A stretch of 64,000 bases of DNA from Sphingobacterium multivorum (GTDB lineage Bacteria; Bacteroidota; Bacteroidia; Sphingobacteriales; Sphingobacteriaceae): NCBI RefSeq assembly GCF_039511225.1, contig NZ_CP154261.1, forward strand, positions 1,736,001-1,800,000. The letters run 5' to 3'. Both the position numbers and the translations under genes were made by a program. This document shows positions 50,167-59,502 of the stretch, piece by piece (the first letter of the stretch is position 1; every line of letters begins with the position of its first letter). A model generated the notes under the pieces. It saw only the letters and a list, made by a program, of their open reading frames with translations, had not been told where the DNA came from and searched no databases.

Positions 50167-51267
50167 ATGAGCCAAAAAGATTATAAACAGTTAGAAGATT
50201 TTTTGATTGATGATACTTTTCAAAAGTATTGTTCGGGAGAAGATAAGAACTGTATTCTGTACTGGCAACAATATAGCCTGAACCATCCAGAACAAGCGGA
50301 GACGATTCTGAAAGCCAAACGCCTCTATCAACTCTTGGTTGGCAATCGTCGACCTGTGAATGAGCAATTGGAAAAATTGAAGACAGATCTGCAGAATGTT
50401 CCAGTGGAGCATCAGGCATCCTATCGGTTTAACTGGCCCAAATGGGCAGCCATTGCCGCTGTACTTGTTGCATTGGTATCGGGCGGAGTTTGGTATTATG
50501 CTCAACCCGGTAAAGTTGATTCCTCATTGCCAATAAGCGCAATCGGCCAAGTGTATCAAACAAAAAATGGGGAGAAAAAGACCTTCGAATTAAGTGATGG
50601 AAGTACAGTAACGCTAAATTCTGCAAGTAAATTAGAGTTGTCCGCAGATTTCAATCAGGAATTGCGTGTGGTGCGGCTTGCTGGTGAAGGCTATTTTCAG
50701 GTGGCGAAGAATAAGGAGAAACCTTTTGTGGTACAGGCAGCTGATTTTGATATCAAGGTACTGGGGACAACATTCAATGTAAAGAGTTATTCTGATGAAC
50801 CTACAGCAGAAGCATTGCTAGTGGAAGGTTCTATTGAGATGACGAGCAAAGGGCAGCGTGAAAATTCTGTTGTCATCAAACCGAATCAAAAAATCACGAT
50901 CTTTAAGAATCAAACTGAAGTAGCAATCGCTCGTAAAACCAATAAACCAAACGCGAGCAAATTACCGATTAAGGAAATTGCCATAGAGAATATCCCTACA
51001 ATAGAATCCAATACAGCTGAAATACCAGACATTGCGTGGCGTGAAAATAGATTAGAAATCGTGGACCAAGATTTTGAATCACTTCGTAGAACACTGGAAC
51101 GCTGGTATGATGTGGATATACAAATCCAAAATGATCAATTAAAACAATATCGCTTTACGGCAACCTTTAGCAAGGAGAATATTACTCAGGTACTGAGTGC
51201 TTTACAGAGCGTTGAACCTTTTAAATTTAATGTATATGGGAAAAAAATAACTATATCAGAAAAGTAA
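50167..51267 (+). CDS. FecR-family anti-sigma factor
   Basis: 366 residues. The cytoplasmic N-terminal part covers about 1-87 (LEDFLIDDTFQKYCSGED). A membrane span lies at about 88-110 (WAAIAAVLVALVSGGVWYYA). The FecR domain has FELSDGSTVTLNSASKLELS, VRLAGEGYFQVAKNKEKPF and VLGTTFNVKSY. A C-terminal DUF4974 domain covers about 295-366 (DFESLRRTLERWYDVDI). It should respond to the STN domain of the SusC protein encoded next and control the ECF sigma factor encoded upstream. The following gap holds a strong hairpin. Confidence 0.93.
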   Translation: MSQKDYKQLEDFLIDDTFQKYCSGEDKNCILYWQQYSLNHPEQAETILKAKRLYQLLVGNRRPVNEQLEKLKTDLQNVPVEHQASYRFNWPKWAAIAAVLVALVSGGVWYYAQPGKVDSSLPISAIGQVYQTKNGEKKTFELSDGSTVTLNSASKLELSADFNQELRVVRLAGEGYFQVAKNKEKPFVVQAADFDIKVLGTTFNVKSYSDEPTAEALLVEGSIEMTSKGQRENSVVIKPNQKITIFKNQTEVAIARKTNKPNASKLPIKEIAIENIPTIESNTAEIPDIAWRENRLEIVDQDFESLRRTLERWYDVDIQIQNDQLKQYRFTATFSKENITQVLSALQSVEPFKFNVYGKKITISEK

Positions 51268-51268
51268 A

Positions 51269-51294
51269 AAGGATGGTGGACCAACACCATCCTT
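51269..51294 (+). terminator. Hairpin between FecR and STN-SusC genes
   Basis: AAGGATGGTG (51269-51278) pairs perfectly with CACCATCCTT (51285-51294) around a 6-base loop, starting 1 bp after the FecR stop. Only TT plus CATT follows, so it may be a weak terminator that separates regulator from transporter expression. Confidence 0.6.
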
Positions 51295-51370
51295 CATTGA
51301 AAAAATGATTAACCAAAAGCAGCAACATTGGGGCGTGCTGCTTAATATTAATTTTAACCAACACTAAAAT

Positions 51371-54300
51371 ATGATTAAAAATTGCTTATTGCAAATGCGC
51401 AATGGATATATTGTGCATTTTAGATTCATTATCCGGATGAAACTAGCCTTAATTATGACTACGTGTGCTGTTATGAATGTTTCGGCAAATGTATTTTCCC
51501 AACAAAAAGTCTCCTTGGATGTCCAAAAAACAAAACTGAGCAAGGTACTTAAAATGATCGAAGAGCAAAGTGATTATTACTTTGTCTATAATTCGACGAA
51601 CGAAAATTTAAATAAAGAGGTGTCAGTCAATGCGAATAATACGAAGGTATTGGATGTATTGGCTAAGCTTTTCAATAAAAGTGGATTGGTTTACTCCGTT
51701 TCTAAGGAAGGTCTTGTGGTTGTCAGTCAACAACAGCAGGTAGCTGTCGCAGGTGTCGTCACGGACGATAAGGGCAATCCCTTAGCTGGTGCCACGGTAC
51801 GTGTTAAGGGAACCGCGGTGGGGCGGGCAACGGATATCAATGGACGTTTTACGATCGATGCGGCAACTGGAAACACCTTGATTATTTCTTTCGCAGGTTA
51901 TACTTCGCAAGAAGTCGCTGTCACCAAAGAGGGGGATCTGAAAATTGTTTTATTGGAAGATAATCGGATGCTCAATGAGGTTGTTGTGACGGCATTGGGT
52001 ATGAAGAAAGAGAAACGCTCGTTGGGGTACTCTGTTACGCAGGTTGCCGGTGAATCACTAACCACAGCCCGTGAAAATAATGTGATGAATTCACTTGTCG
52101 GAAAGGTGGCCGGATTGGATATCAGTTCTACCTCCGGCGGTGCTGGAGCGGCGTCCAATGTGACCATCCGTGGGGTATCGAGTTTGAACCAGACAAATCA
52201 GCCATTATACGTAATCAATGGTATCCCCATGGAAAGTAAACCAGTTGGAATTGGAAATGCTAATTCCAAGGGAAACTCAGGAAGCCAATGGGATAATGCA
52301 CCCGATCTTGGTGATGCGATCGGCAATATCAATCCAGACGATATTGAAAGTATTTCGGTTCTAAAAGGTGCGGCAGCATCAGCATTATATGGCTCAAGAG
52401 CGAAAGCCGGTGTTATCCTTATTACGACAAAATCAGGTAAAGGTAATTCGATCGATTTCAATAGTAACCTTGTTGCCGAGCAGATCATTGACAACACCAA
52501 TTGGCAAACAGTGTATGGTCAGGGGGCGAACGGTGAGAAGCCAACAACCCAAGCAGGAGCGGCCCAAGTGGGCGGATCGAGCTGGGGAGCTAAATTGGAC
52601 GGTTCTCCGGTAGTCCAATTTGACGGTGTATCACGACCATATTCATTACAAAAAGGGAATTTAGATCGGTTTTATCGTACGGGTTCAACATGGACAAATA
52701 CGCTGGCATTAAATAAATCATTTGATGGCGGATCTATCCGTCTGTCGGGAACAGATGTCAATAACAGATCTGTTGTTCCAAATTCGGGACTGAAAAGACA
52801 GTCGTTTAATTTGGTCGGACTTTTTGAACCACTCAAAGGTTTGACGATTGATGCGCGTTACAACATGATTTTGGAGCAGGTCAAAAATCGTCCAATGGTT
52901 TCTGACGGTGCAGGAAATGCCAATTACAACGTTATGTTTTTGCCAACGAGCATTAATGTCAATGATTTGAAGCCATGGAAGGATGGCAATGGAAAAGAGA
53001 TACTCTATAATTCAGGCAATGTGTATGCGACCAACCCTTGGTTTGCTGCAAATGAGTTTATCAATAACACCAATCGTGACCGCTCCATAGCCTCTGTTAC
53101 GGCTAAATATACGATGGGCAACGGTTTGTTTGTTCAAGGAAGAGCGGGACGGGATGGCTATACTGATCATTATAAAAATGTATTGCCTTCTGGTACGGGT
53201 TATTATGAAAATGGTAAAATCGCTGAACAAGAAACCAAATTTGCGGATATTAATGCGGATGTTTTGGTTGGTAAGTCATTCACTTTCGGAGATTATACCC
53301 TGACGCCTAATCTCGGAGCGAGTTACAGAAATACTAAAATCAGACAAACGACAAATTTGGGTACCGACTTCGCGATATTCGGTGTTTACAATATTTTGAA
53401 TGCAAAAAATAAATCGGTAGCTTATCTCGAAAGCGAATCGGAGACACAGTCTACTTACGGTACCTTAGAATTTGCTTATAAAGATGTCGCCTATCTGACA
53501 GGTAGTTTGCGCTCTGACTGGTTTTCTACGCTAGCAACTCCGGGAGTGGATAATAAATTGAACTCGGTTTATCCAGCAGTTTCGGGATCATTTATCTTTT
53601 CAGAATATCTAAAGCCATCGTGGTTGAGTTTTGGAAAGTTGAGGGCAGGTTTTGCTCAGGTAGGGCAGGCAACAGATCCTTATCAAACCTTGCTAACCTA
53701 TAATTTTAGAAGCGAGGTACTCAACGGTCAACCGTTAGGGGTTATTAACAATGTGAATATCCCGAACTCTTCCTTGAAAGCTTCTACAGCAACAGAGTTG
53801 GAAATTGGAACGGAGTTGCGTCTTTTTAATGATCGTGTAAACTTGGATCTAACCTGGTATAACAAGAAGTCGAAAGATGAGATTTCTTTTATTACAACCC
53901 CTTCAGCAAGCGGGTACGCCGGTGCCGTACTCAATGCCGGAAAGATGCAAAATAAGGGATTTGAAGCGTTGATTTCTGCTACTGTTGTTAAAACCGAAGA
54001 TTTTAAATGGGTGTCTTCATTGAATGGTTCTTACAACGACAATAAAGTGATTTCATTGGCTGAAGGAATGGACGAACAGACGGTAGCAACGTCCCGTTCG
54101 GGTGTAGGTTACTTAATGAATAAAGTTGGTATGCCTGCTTTTCAGATCATGGCTTTCGATTATAAGTATGATAGCAATGGCGAGATCGTAAAATTGGCTG
54201 ACGGTTCTCCTGACCGGGGTGAGTTAAAGTCTTATGGTTCAGCTATGAATAAATGGTTTGCAGGTTGGAACAATGAATTTAACTACAAAAGGTTCAATTT

Positions 54301-54712
54301 CTCTTTCTTGATTGATGGAAAATGGGGTGGAAAGCTTTTCTCAGGAACAGACTACTACGGTTACATTTTTGGATTGCATCAGGAAACTGTGGCAGATCGT
54401 GAAAGCTTGGGTAGAACGGCCTCTACTTATTATACCAATACAGCGAATAATGTATCCAAGATATTTGTAAACAGCGCTGATTTTGTAAAGTTGAGACAGG
54501 TCGTTATGGGGTATACTTTCCCTTCCAACTTATTCAATAACAAAGTTAAGTCAATTACGGTAAGTGCTGTAGCGCGCAATCTCTGGACGATCATGAAGAA
54601 AACAAATAACATTGATCCAGAATCGAGCTATAATGCAACTTTCCCGGGTTTAGAACTCGGCGGTGTTCCAGCAGTGCGTACTTACGGTGTTAATTTAAGT
54701 GTTAAATTCTAA
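51371..54712 (+). CDS. SusC-like TonB-dependent transporter with N-terminal STN signalling domain
   Basis: 1113 residues. A longer than usual leader precedes the hydrophobic signal (LALIMTTCAVMNVSANVFSQ); a start at Met23 (51437) is possible. An STN domain lies at about 45-110 (LSKVLKMIEEQSDYYFVYNS). The carboxypeptidase-regulatory-like domain covers about 125-200 (VAGVVTDDKGNPLAGATVRV). The TonB box/plug region is LNEVVVTALGMKKEKRSLGY, and the barrel ends TYGVNLSVKF. The STN domain should pass substrate signals to the FecR encoded upstream. The substrate is unknown, as no enzyme gene lies in the locus. Confidence 0.94.
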   Translation: MIKNCLLQMRNGYIVHFRFIIRMKLALIMTTCAVMNVSANVFSQQKVSLDVQKTKLSKVLKMIEEQSDYYFVYNSTNENLNKEVSVNANNTKVLDVLAKLFNKSGLVYSVSKEGLVVVSQQQQVAVAGVVTDDKGNPLAGATVRVKGTAVGRATDINGRFTIDAATGNTLIISFAGYTSQEVAVTKEGDLKIVLLEDNRMLNEVVVTALGMKKEKRSLGYSVTQVAGESLTTARENNVMNSLVGKVAGLDISSTSGGAGAASNVTIRGVSSLNQTNQPLYVINGIPMESKPVGIGNANSKGNSGSQWDNAPDLGDAIGNINPDDIESISVLKGAAASALYGSRAKAGVILITTKSGKGNSIDFNSNLVAEQIIDNTNWQTVYGQGANGEKPTTQAGAAQVGGSSWGAKLDGSPVVQFDGVSRPYSLQKGNLDRFYRTGSTWTNTLALNKSFDGGSIRLSGTDVNNRSVVPNSGLKRQSFNLVGLFEPLKGLTIDARYNMILEQVKNRPMVSDGAGNANYNVMFLPTSINVNDLKPWKDGNGKEILYNSGNVYATNPWFAANEFINNTNRDRSIASVTAKYTMGNGLFVQGRAGRDGYTDHYKNVLPSGTGYYENGKIAEQETKFADINADVLVGKSFTFGDYTLTPNLGASYRNTKIRQTTNLGTDFAIFGVYNILNAKNKSVAYLESESETQSTYGTLEFAYKDVAYLTGSLRSDWFSTLATPGVDNKLNSVYPAVSGSFIFSEYLKPSWLSFGKLRAGFAQVGQATDPYQTLLTYNFRSEVLNGQPLGVINNVNIPNSSLKASTATELEIGTELRLFNDRVNLDLTWYNKKSKDEISFITTPSASGYAGAVLNAGKMQNKGFEALISATVVKTEDFKWVSSLNGSYNDNKVISLAEGMDEQTVATSRSGVGYLMNKVGMPAFQIMAFDYKYDSNGEIVKLADGSPDRGELKSYGSAMNKWFAGWNNEFNYKRFNFSFLIDGKWGGKLFSGTDYYGYIFGLHQETVADRESLGRTASTYYTNTANNVSKIFVNSADFVKLRQVVMGYTFPSNLFNNKVKSITVSAVARNLWTIMKKTNNIDPESSYNATFPGLELGGVPAVRTYGVNLSVKF

Positions 54713-54724
54713 TTGCAAACAATC

Positions 54725-56320
54725 ATGAAAAGATATATTAAACCGGTATTTGTTAGTTTAATGGCGGCTACATTATTTATGGAAAGTAGCTGTACCAAAG
54801 ATTTTGATAAGATAAATACAGATCCAGTTGCTTATGGAAAAGAAAATTGGGATCCAAATTATACTTTGAGCTCAGCACAGTTGTTTTACACCGGAAGTTT
54901 TGATTTTGCATACGATACATGGCGTGGAAATCTGATTTATTCTTCCACAATGATGCAAGGTTTATCGACCGTAGTGAGTTATTGGGCAGGGGATAAATAT
55001 ATGCTGAATGAAAGCTATACCGCGGCTTATTGGGGGACGGGTACAGTTGGGGCCTATATTGAGCAGGTTCGTAATATTGTGGATGTGGTTGAGTTTACAA
55101 AAGACAAACCAAAATATGCAAATCTCCACAATGTCGCCCGTATTTGGAAAGCTTTAATTTTCGCACGCTTAACTGATTTGTATGGCGATGTTCCCTATTC
55201 GGAGGCGGGACTGGGTTTTTATACCAAAGTTTATAAACCGAAGTATGACAAGCAGCAGGATATCTATGCTGATTTGCTGAAGGAACTGGAAGCGGCTACT
55301 GCTGCATTAAAGGATGATGGTGATAAAGTTACTGGTGATGTTATTTATAAAGGTGATATTGCCAAATGGCGTAAATTTGGCAATTCTCTATTGCTTCGCA
55401 CAGCGATGCGTTTGGTTAAAGTAGACGAAGCTAAAGCGAAAGAGTATGTGCAGAAGGCTGTGGGCAAGACAATGGACAGTAATGCTGACAATGCATTTAT
55501 TTTACATGATGAGTCTGGATCTCGGGTAACGCAAAATAGAAATAGCCAAGTTTTATTGGGTGATGGAGGCCAAGAGAATTATTATGTCAAATGGTCTAAA
55601 ACATTTATTGATTATCTAAAAAGCAATAATGATCCGAGGTTACAAAAGGTAGCTGTCACAAAACTGTATCTGTCTGAAAAGGATAAAGTACAGAATGGGA
55701 GTTTTATCACAGACCCAACCAAACAAAAGGGGATGCCTAACGGAAAGGATTTGGGCTCAAATGCGCAGTATAACATCAGTAGCGATCCAAGTTACACGAC
55801 CTTTGCGGAATATTCTTCGCCCAATCCTAATATGATCAAGCGGACTGGCGCGACATTTATTTTGACCTACGGTGAATCCGAGCTACTTTTAGCAGAGGCT
55901 GCCCAACGTTGGGGCATCGGTGGCAGCGCGAGCGACCATTATAAAAAAGGGGTGAAGGCAAGTATTACCTATCTGAATCAATATGATGGTTCCTTGGCAA
56001 TAAGTGATGCAGATGCCGAGACTTATTTGGCAGCAAATCCATTTAATGCTGCTGATGCCTTAAAACAGATTAATACTCAATATTGGGCACATACCATCAC
56101 GATGATGGATTTTTATGAAACTTGGAGCAACTGGCGTAGAAGTGGCTATCCAGTTTTAATTCCAGTGAATTACCCAGGCAATGCGACGTCGGGCACTATT
56201 CCAAGAAGATTCCCTTATCCTTCTACGGAAGCGGCTATCAATGGCGAAAACTACAGAGCAGCTTCGGCCGCAGTACCTGGCGGAGACAAGTTGTCTGGTC
56301 GAGTTTGGTGGGATAAATAA
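54725..56320 (+). CDS. SusD-like lipoprotein (SusD_like_2 / RagB type)
   Basis: 531 residues from the ATG at 54725; the frame extends only to a TTG at 54713, which is not needed. The lipoprotein signal ends FMESSC (Cys23). The opening KDFDKINTDPVAYG and the later ARLTDLYGDVPYSEAG are typical of the SusD_like_2 subgroup rather than classic SusD. It should form the surface lid of the STN-SusC transporter encoded 12 bp upstream. Subgroup members often pair with transporters of unknown, sometimes non-glycan, substrates. A hairpin with a short T-run follows. Confidence 0.9.
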   Translation: MKRYIKPVFVSLMAATLFMESSCTKDFDKINTDPVAYGKENWDPNYTLSSAQLFYTGSFDFAYDTWRGNLIYSSTMMQGLSTVVSYWAGDKYMLNESYTAAYWGTGTVGAYIEQVRNIVDVVEFTKDKPKYANLHNVARIWKALIFARLTDLYGDVPYSEAGLGFYTKVYKPKYDKQQDIYADLLKELEAATAALKDDGDKVTGDVIYKGDIAKWRKFGNSLLLRTAMRLVKVDEAKAKEYVQKAVGKTMDSNADNAFILHDESGSRVTQNRNSQVLLGDGGQENYYVKWSKTFIDYLKSNNDPRLQKVAVTKLYLSEKDKVQNGSFITDPTKQKGMPNGKDLGSNAQYNISSDPSYTTFAEYSSPNPNMIKRTGATFILTYGESELLLAEAAQRWGIGGSASDHYKKGVKASITYLNQYDGSLAISDADAETYLAANPFNAADALKQINTQYWAHTITMMDFYETWSNWRRSGYPVLIPVNYPGNATSGTIPRRFPYPSTEAAINGENYRAASAAVPGGDKLSGRVWWDK

Positions 56321-56342
56321 TTACAATGGTTTGTTTTTGATT

Positions 56343-56373
56343 GAGGCTGAACTTTCGTAGTTTGGCCTCTTTA
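56343..56373 (+). terminator. Probable terminator after the SusD-like-2 gene
   Basis: GAGGC (56343-56347) pairs with GCCTC (56365-56369) and AACT pairs with AGTT inside, separated by TG/TG mismatches, followed by TTT. Moderate strength. Confidence 0.55.
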
Positions 56374-56388
56374 AACCTTTTATAAAAT

Positions 56389-56871
56389 ATGATAAACCTA
56401 AAAAATCAATTGCTGTTTGCGATCGCGACTTCCTGTCTTGTTTTTTCATGTAAAAATAATGCTGAAAAAAAAGAAGTTGATGCGGTAAAATCAACTTCTT
56501 TGTCCGGTACCTATAAGCTTATTGAAAGCAAGACAATTAAAGGTAAGGATACGGTGACCGCTTTTACCGATACCAGTAAAACAGAGATGTTTAAAATGTT
56601 CAATGAGGACCATTTTTCTTTCTTTAACCATGATAAGGAAAAAGGTAAAGGGAAAGAACCGCTATTTGTTGCCGGTGGTGGTACCTATTCTTTTGATGGT
56701 GTCAACTATCAAGAAAGACTACAATATTGTTCAATGCGGGATTGGGAAAGCAATAAGTTTGATTTTAAACTTACTTTAAAAGGAGATACCTTGATTCAAA
56801 CCGGTGAGGAAAATTTACCTGAATTGGGGGTTAAACATACCATTGTGGAAACCTATTTAAAAGTCAAATAA
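56389..56871 (+). CDS. Small lipoprotein of unknown function, lipocalin-like
   Basis: 160 residues with a lipoprotein signal ending CLVFSC (Cys21). The mature part begins with a lysine/glutamate-rich linker, then a beta-rich domain starting LSGTYKLIESKTIKGKD and ending VKHTIVETYLKVK. The opening GTYKLIESK and strand pattern recall the lipocalin-like DUF4488/DUF5640-style lipoproteins of Bacteroidota, but I do not recognise the family with confidence. It probably sits in the outer membrane facing the periplasm. It follows the ECF-controlled SusC/SusD locus but is separated from it by a terminator-like hairpin, and is itself followed by a strong terminator. Confidence 0.6.
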   Translation: MINLKNQLLFAIATSCLVFSCKNNAEKKEVDAVKSTSLSGTYKLIESKTIKGKDTVTAFTDTSKTEMFKMFNEDHFSFFNHDKEKGKGKEPLFVAGGGTYSFDGVNYQERLQYCSMRDWESNKFDFKLTLKGDTLIQTGEENLPELGVKHTIVETYLKVK

Positions 56872-56930
56872 TCAATATTCTTATACCTGGAATTTTAACA
56901 TCCCTCTTAAGTTTATTTTATTAATGCAGG

Positions 56931-56960
56931 CACTCAAGGTCATTCTTGAGTGTTTTTTTT
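56931..56960 (+). terminator. Strong intrinsic terminator after the small lipoprotein gene
   Basis: CACTCAAG (56931-56938) pairs with CTTGAGTG (56945-56952) around a 6-base loop, followed by eight T residues. Confidence 0.92.
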
Positions 56961-57101
56961 GTTTGCTGGGAGGCCCTTTAAAAGGCTTTTATGCGATAAT
57001 AGCATTATTTTAGAAAAAAAATAAAATTATATTGCAACATTTTCAGCAGGGGCCCGACTACATAGTAGAAACATAAGAATTAACAGTATTAATTTTAGAA
57101 C

Positions 57102-57659
57102 GTGCAAAATCAGCTTAGCGATAAGGAATTATTAGCGATGTGCCAAACGGGCAACGAGTCTGGCTTTGCGCAGCTCTATCATCGGTATGCAAAAAAGATT
57201 TTTAATTCTATTTATCGGGTTTTGTCGAATCAGGAAGAAAGTGAAGATATTTTACAGGAAACCTTTGTTGATTTTTTTGCAAGATCAGATAAATGGCATT
57301 TAGTGCTCAGTGTGGAGGCCTGGTTGAGAAGAATGGGGGTGAATAAGGCAATCTCATTATTACGGAAGAATAAGCAATATTTTACGCCGGTGGATGATCT
57401 GGAAATTCAGGATGATGGCGAAGACGAATTGCTGGAAAAAGAGTGGCGTGAATGTCGTTTGACAGATTTGGAAAATGTGATCGATCAACTGACCGGTGTA
57501 CCTAAGATGGTGGTCAATCTTTATCTGTTTGAAAATATGAGCCATGATGAAGTTGCGGAAACATTGGGGATGACAGCAGTTGCTGTACGTAGCCAATACC
57601 ACCGTGCTAAAAAGAAAATTTACGAACAATTGAAGGAAAGGTATAATTATGCGGGATAA
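57102..57659 (+). CDS. ECF-family RNA polymerase sigma factor, GTG start
   Basis: 185 residues from a GTG start at 57102 (MQNQLSDKELLAMCQTGNES). Region 2 is NQEESEDILQETFVDFFARS. Region 4 is NMSHDEVAETLGMTAVAVRS followed by QYHRAKKKIYEQL. Its last 11 bp overlap the next gene, so expression is coupled to a membrane protein that probably acts as its anti-sigma factor. Unlike the other three sigma genes here it is not beside FecR or SusC, and its sequence is closer to the general RpoE-like ECF type. Confidence 0.92.
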   Translation: MQNQLSDKELLAMCQTGNESGFAQLYHRYAKKIFNSIYRVLSNQEESEDILQETFVDFFARSDKWHLVLSVEAWLRRMGVNKAISLLRKNKQYFTPVDDLEIQDDGEDELLEKEWRECRLTDLENVIDQLTGVPKMVVNLYLFENMSHDEVAETLGMTAVAVRSQYHRAKKKIYEQLKERYNYAG

Positions 57660-58470
57660 TTTAAAAGATTTTGTGAACGCTAATCGGGAGGCATTTGATC
57701 AGAGAGAACCTTCGGCTGACTTATGGAATAAAATTAGGCCACAAGTAGTCCCCACTGTTCAGGAAAGAAAGATTAAGCCTTTATGGAAATGGGCAAGTAT
57801 TGCGGCAGCAGCATTGTTAGTTGGGACAGCAACCTTTATTGCTTTTGACCAACAGCATGAATTGGCGGTAGAAAAACCTGTGGCTGCAGTACATCCGGTT
57901 ACTGTTCAGAAAAGTACTGGAGATACAAATGTGGATCATGCTGGCCTGATGGATATTGTTTCTGATAGCCAAAAGAATTCAGCTCGGGTTAACGCAATAG
58001 CTGTTGTCGAAAGCAAAGGAAAAAAACTAGTAAAAGTAAGTGTATCGGAAACTGCTTATCGCGAAGCGGAAGAGAAGATGGATTATGTTCAGATGCTTCA
58101 GGATTCGAGTTCTGCAAGTACACGGTTAAGTGCTGTCTTGGCGATGAAAGATGTAGGGAGTTTAGATCGGAATAGTATGGGTGCTTTGGAAAAGACTGCT
58201 GTATCGGATCAAAGCAGTAATGTACGCATGGCTGCAATTGAAACGATATTAAATGGACTTAGTCCGGAAGAACGTCAACAAAAGGTTCAGGACTTTTTTG
58301 TGGAGCAAAATGATCCCACTTTACAAATGGAATTGATGCAAATGATGGCTCAACAGGAGGATCCGACGATGAAGGCGACGACAAAGGAAAAGTTAAATGA
58401 AATTGTCGAAGATCCCTTTACCCTGAAATTTGTGAAGGAGCAGGCCTATGCGGTATTATTAAATCAATAA
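57649..58470 (+). CDS. Membrane protein with HEAT-like repeats, probable anti-sigma factor
   Basis: 273 residues. A cytoplasmic N-terminal part of about 45 residues (FVNANREAFDQREPSADLWN) precedes one membrane span near residues 46-66 (WKWASIAAAALLVGTATFIA). A linker follows, then from about residue 145 helical repeats resembling HEAT repeats (STRLSAVLAMKDVGSLDRNS, SSNVRMAAIETILNGLSPEE, DPTLQMELMQMMAQQEDPTM). The start overlaps the sigma gene by 11 bp. Position and topology suggest it binds the sigma factor at the membrane, while the periplasmic helical repeats sense something. No zinc-binding anti-sigma motif is visible. The role is inferred. Confidence 0.7.
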   Translation: MRDNLKDFVNANREAFDQREPSADLWNKIRPQVVPTVQERKIKPLWKWASIAAAALLVGTATFIAFDQQHELAVEKPVAAVHPVTVQKSTGDTNVDHAGLMDIVSDSQKNSARVNAIAVVESKGKKLVKVSVSETAYREAEEKMDYVQMLQDSSSASTRLSAVLAMKDVGSLDRNSMGALEKTAVSDQSSNVRMAAIETILNGLSPEERQQKVQDFFVEQNDPTLQMELMQMMAQQEDPTMKATTKEKLNEIVEDPFTLKFVKEQAYAVLLNQ

Positions 58471-58569
58471 TGGGATATATATTAAGGTGGAAGTCGGATT
58501 GTGTATGTTAATCAATGAAAAAGCTTAAAATGCATTATTTGACAAATAATGAAAAAAAACTAAAACGAA

Positions 58570-59502
58570 ATGAAAAAGATAAGGATAATGATGATTGGGG
58601 TCGCACTGATCTTTGCAAGCGCATTGCAGGCCCAGGTAAATGAAACTGTTGAAGGAGTTGCTGCACCAAAACCTCCTAATCCTCCTAAAAAGGCGAGAGC
58701 GGTTTCGGGGGTTGTTGTAAATAATAGTAATAATTTCACATACAGTGCTACTGGATTTGGCCGTTCTAATGGACCGAAAAGCTGGAAAGAAATTAAAGTG
58801 CCCAACTTGGGGAATAAGCTACTATTAAAATTGGATAATGTTTATATCGAGGGGTATAAGGGGAAGGATGTGCTGATTACCGCCAAGGTGGAGGAAAGTG
58901 AAGAAAATGACCGTGCAAAAGGCCTACGTGTGATCAATGGTTCAGGATTATCGGATAATTCAGGGCTTGGTATGAATATCAAAACAGAGGGCGGGGTGAC
59001 CGAAATAAGCATGGTGGGAATGCCCTTAGAAGATTCTATTCGCATCAGGATACCGATGGATCTGCCTGTGACGATCAAAGGCGGTCGTGGAGCGATGTTT
59101 AATGCTGGAGCAATCGAATTGAAAGATATCCGGGCTGAGGTCGAAGTTGCTAGTACAATGGGGAATGTAAATTTATTGAACGTGACGGGCCCAATCAATG
59201 TTAAGGTTGCACAGGGAGATGTAACGGCCAAATTTGTTCAACCTGTTAAAGGACCGATTTCTTTGGTCGCAGCAATGGGGGCCGTAGATGTGGCCTTTCC
59301 AAAGAATTTTGGTGCTAATGTGGATGTGAAATCAGCCATGGGGAACATCTATGCAGCAGACGAGTTTCAGTTTGAGAAACAGTCTGAAGAGCCGAAGTCA
59401 ACGCCAATGGGAAATGCGGTGAAAGGCAAAATGAATGGTGGTGGACAGGATGTTATCTTAAAAACATCCATGGGAGATATTTACATAAGAACACAGAAAT
59501 AA
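58570..59502 (+). CDS. Exported DUF4097-like beta-repeat protein
   Basis: 310 residues with a signal peptide ending ASALQAQ. A proline/alanine-rich linker follows (VAAPKPPNPPKKARAV). Then come repeated short strands of the DUF4097/adhesin-like type: VYIEGYKGKDVLITAKVE, AEVEVASTMGNVNLLNVTGP, INVKVAQGDVTAKF, ANVDVKSAMGNIYAAD, DVILKTSMGDIYIRTQK. The S-x-M-G-x-(V/I) motif recurs. These probably form a right-handed beta-helix in the periplasm or on the surface. It follows the sigma/HEAT genes on the same strand after 99 bp and is plausibly part of that regulon. Function unknown. Confidence 0.75.
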   Translation: MKKIRIMMIGVALIFASALQAQVNETVEGVAAPKPPNPPKKARAVSGVVVNNSNNFTYSATGFGRSNGPKSWKEIKVPNLGNKLLLKLDNVYIEGYKGKDVLITAKVEESEENDRAKGLRVINGSGLSDNSGLGMNIKTEGGVTEISMVGMPLEDSIRIRIPMDLPVTIKGGRGAMFNAGAIELKDIRAEVEVASTMGNVNLLNVTGPINVKVAQGDVTAKFVQPVKGPISLVAAMGAVDVAFPKNFGANVDVKSAMGNIYAADEFQFEKQSEEPKSTPMGNAVKGKMNGGGQDVILKTSMGDIYIRTQK

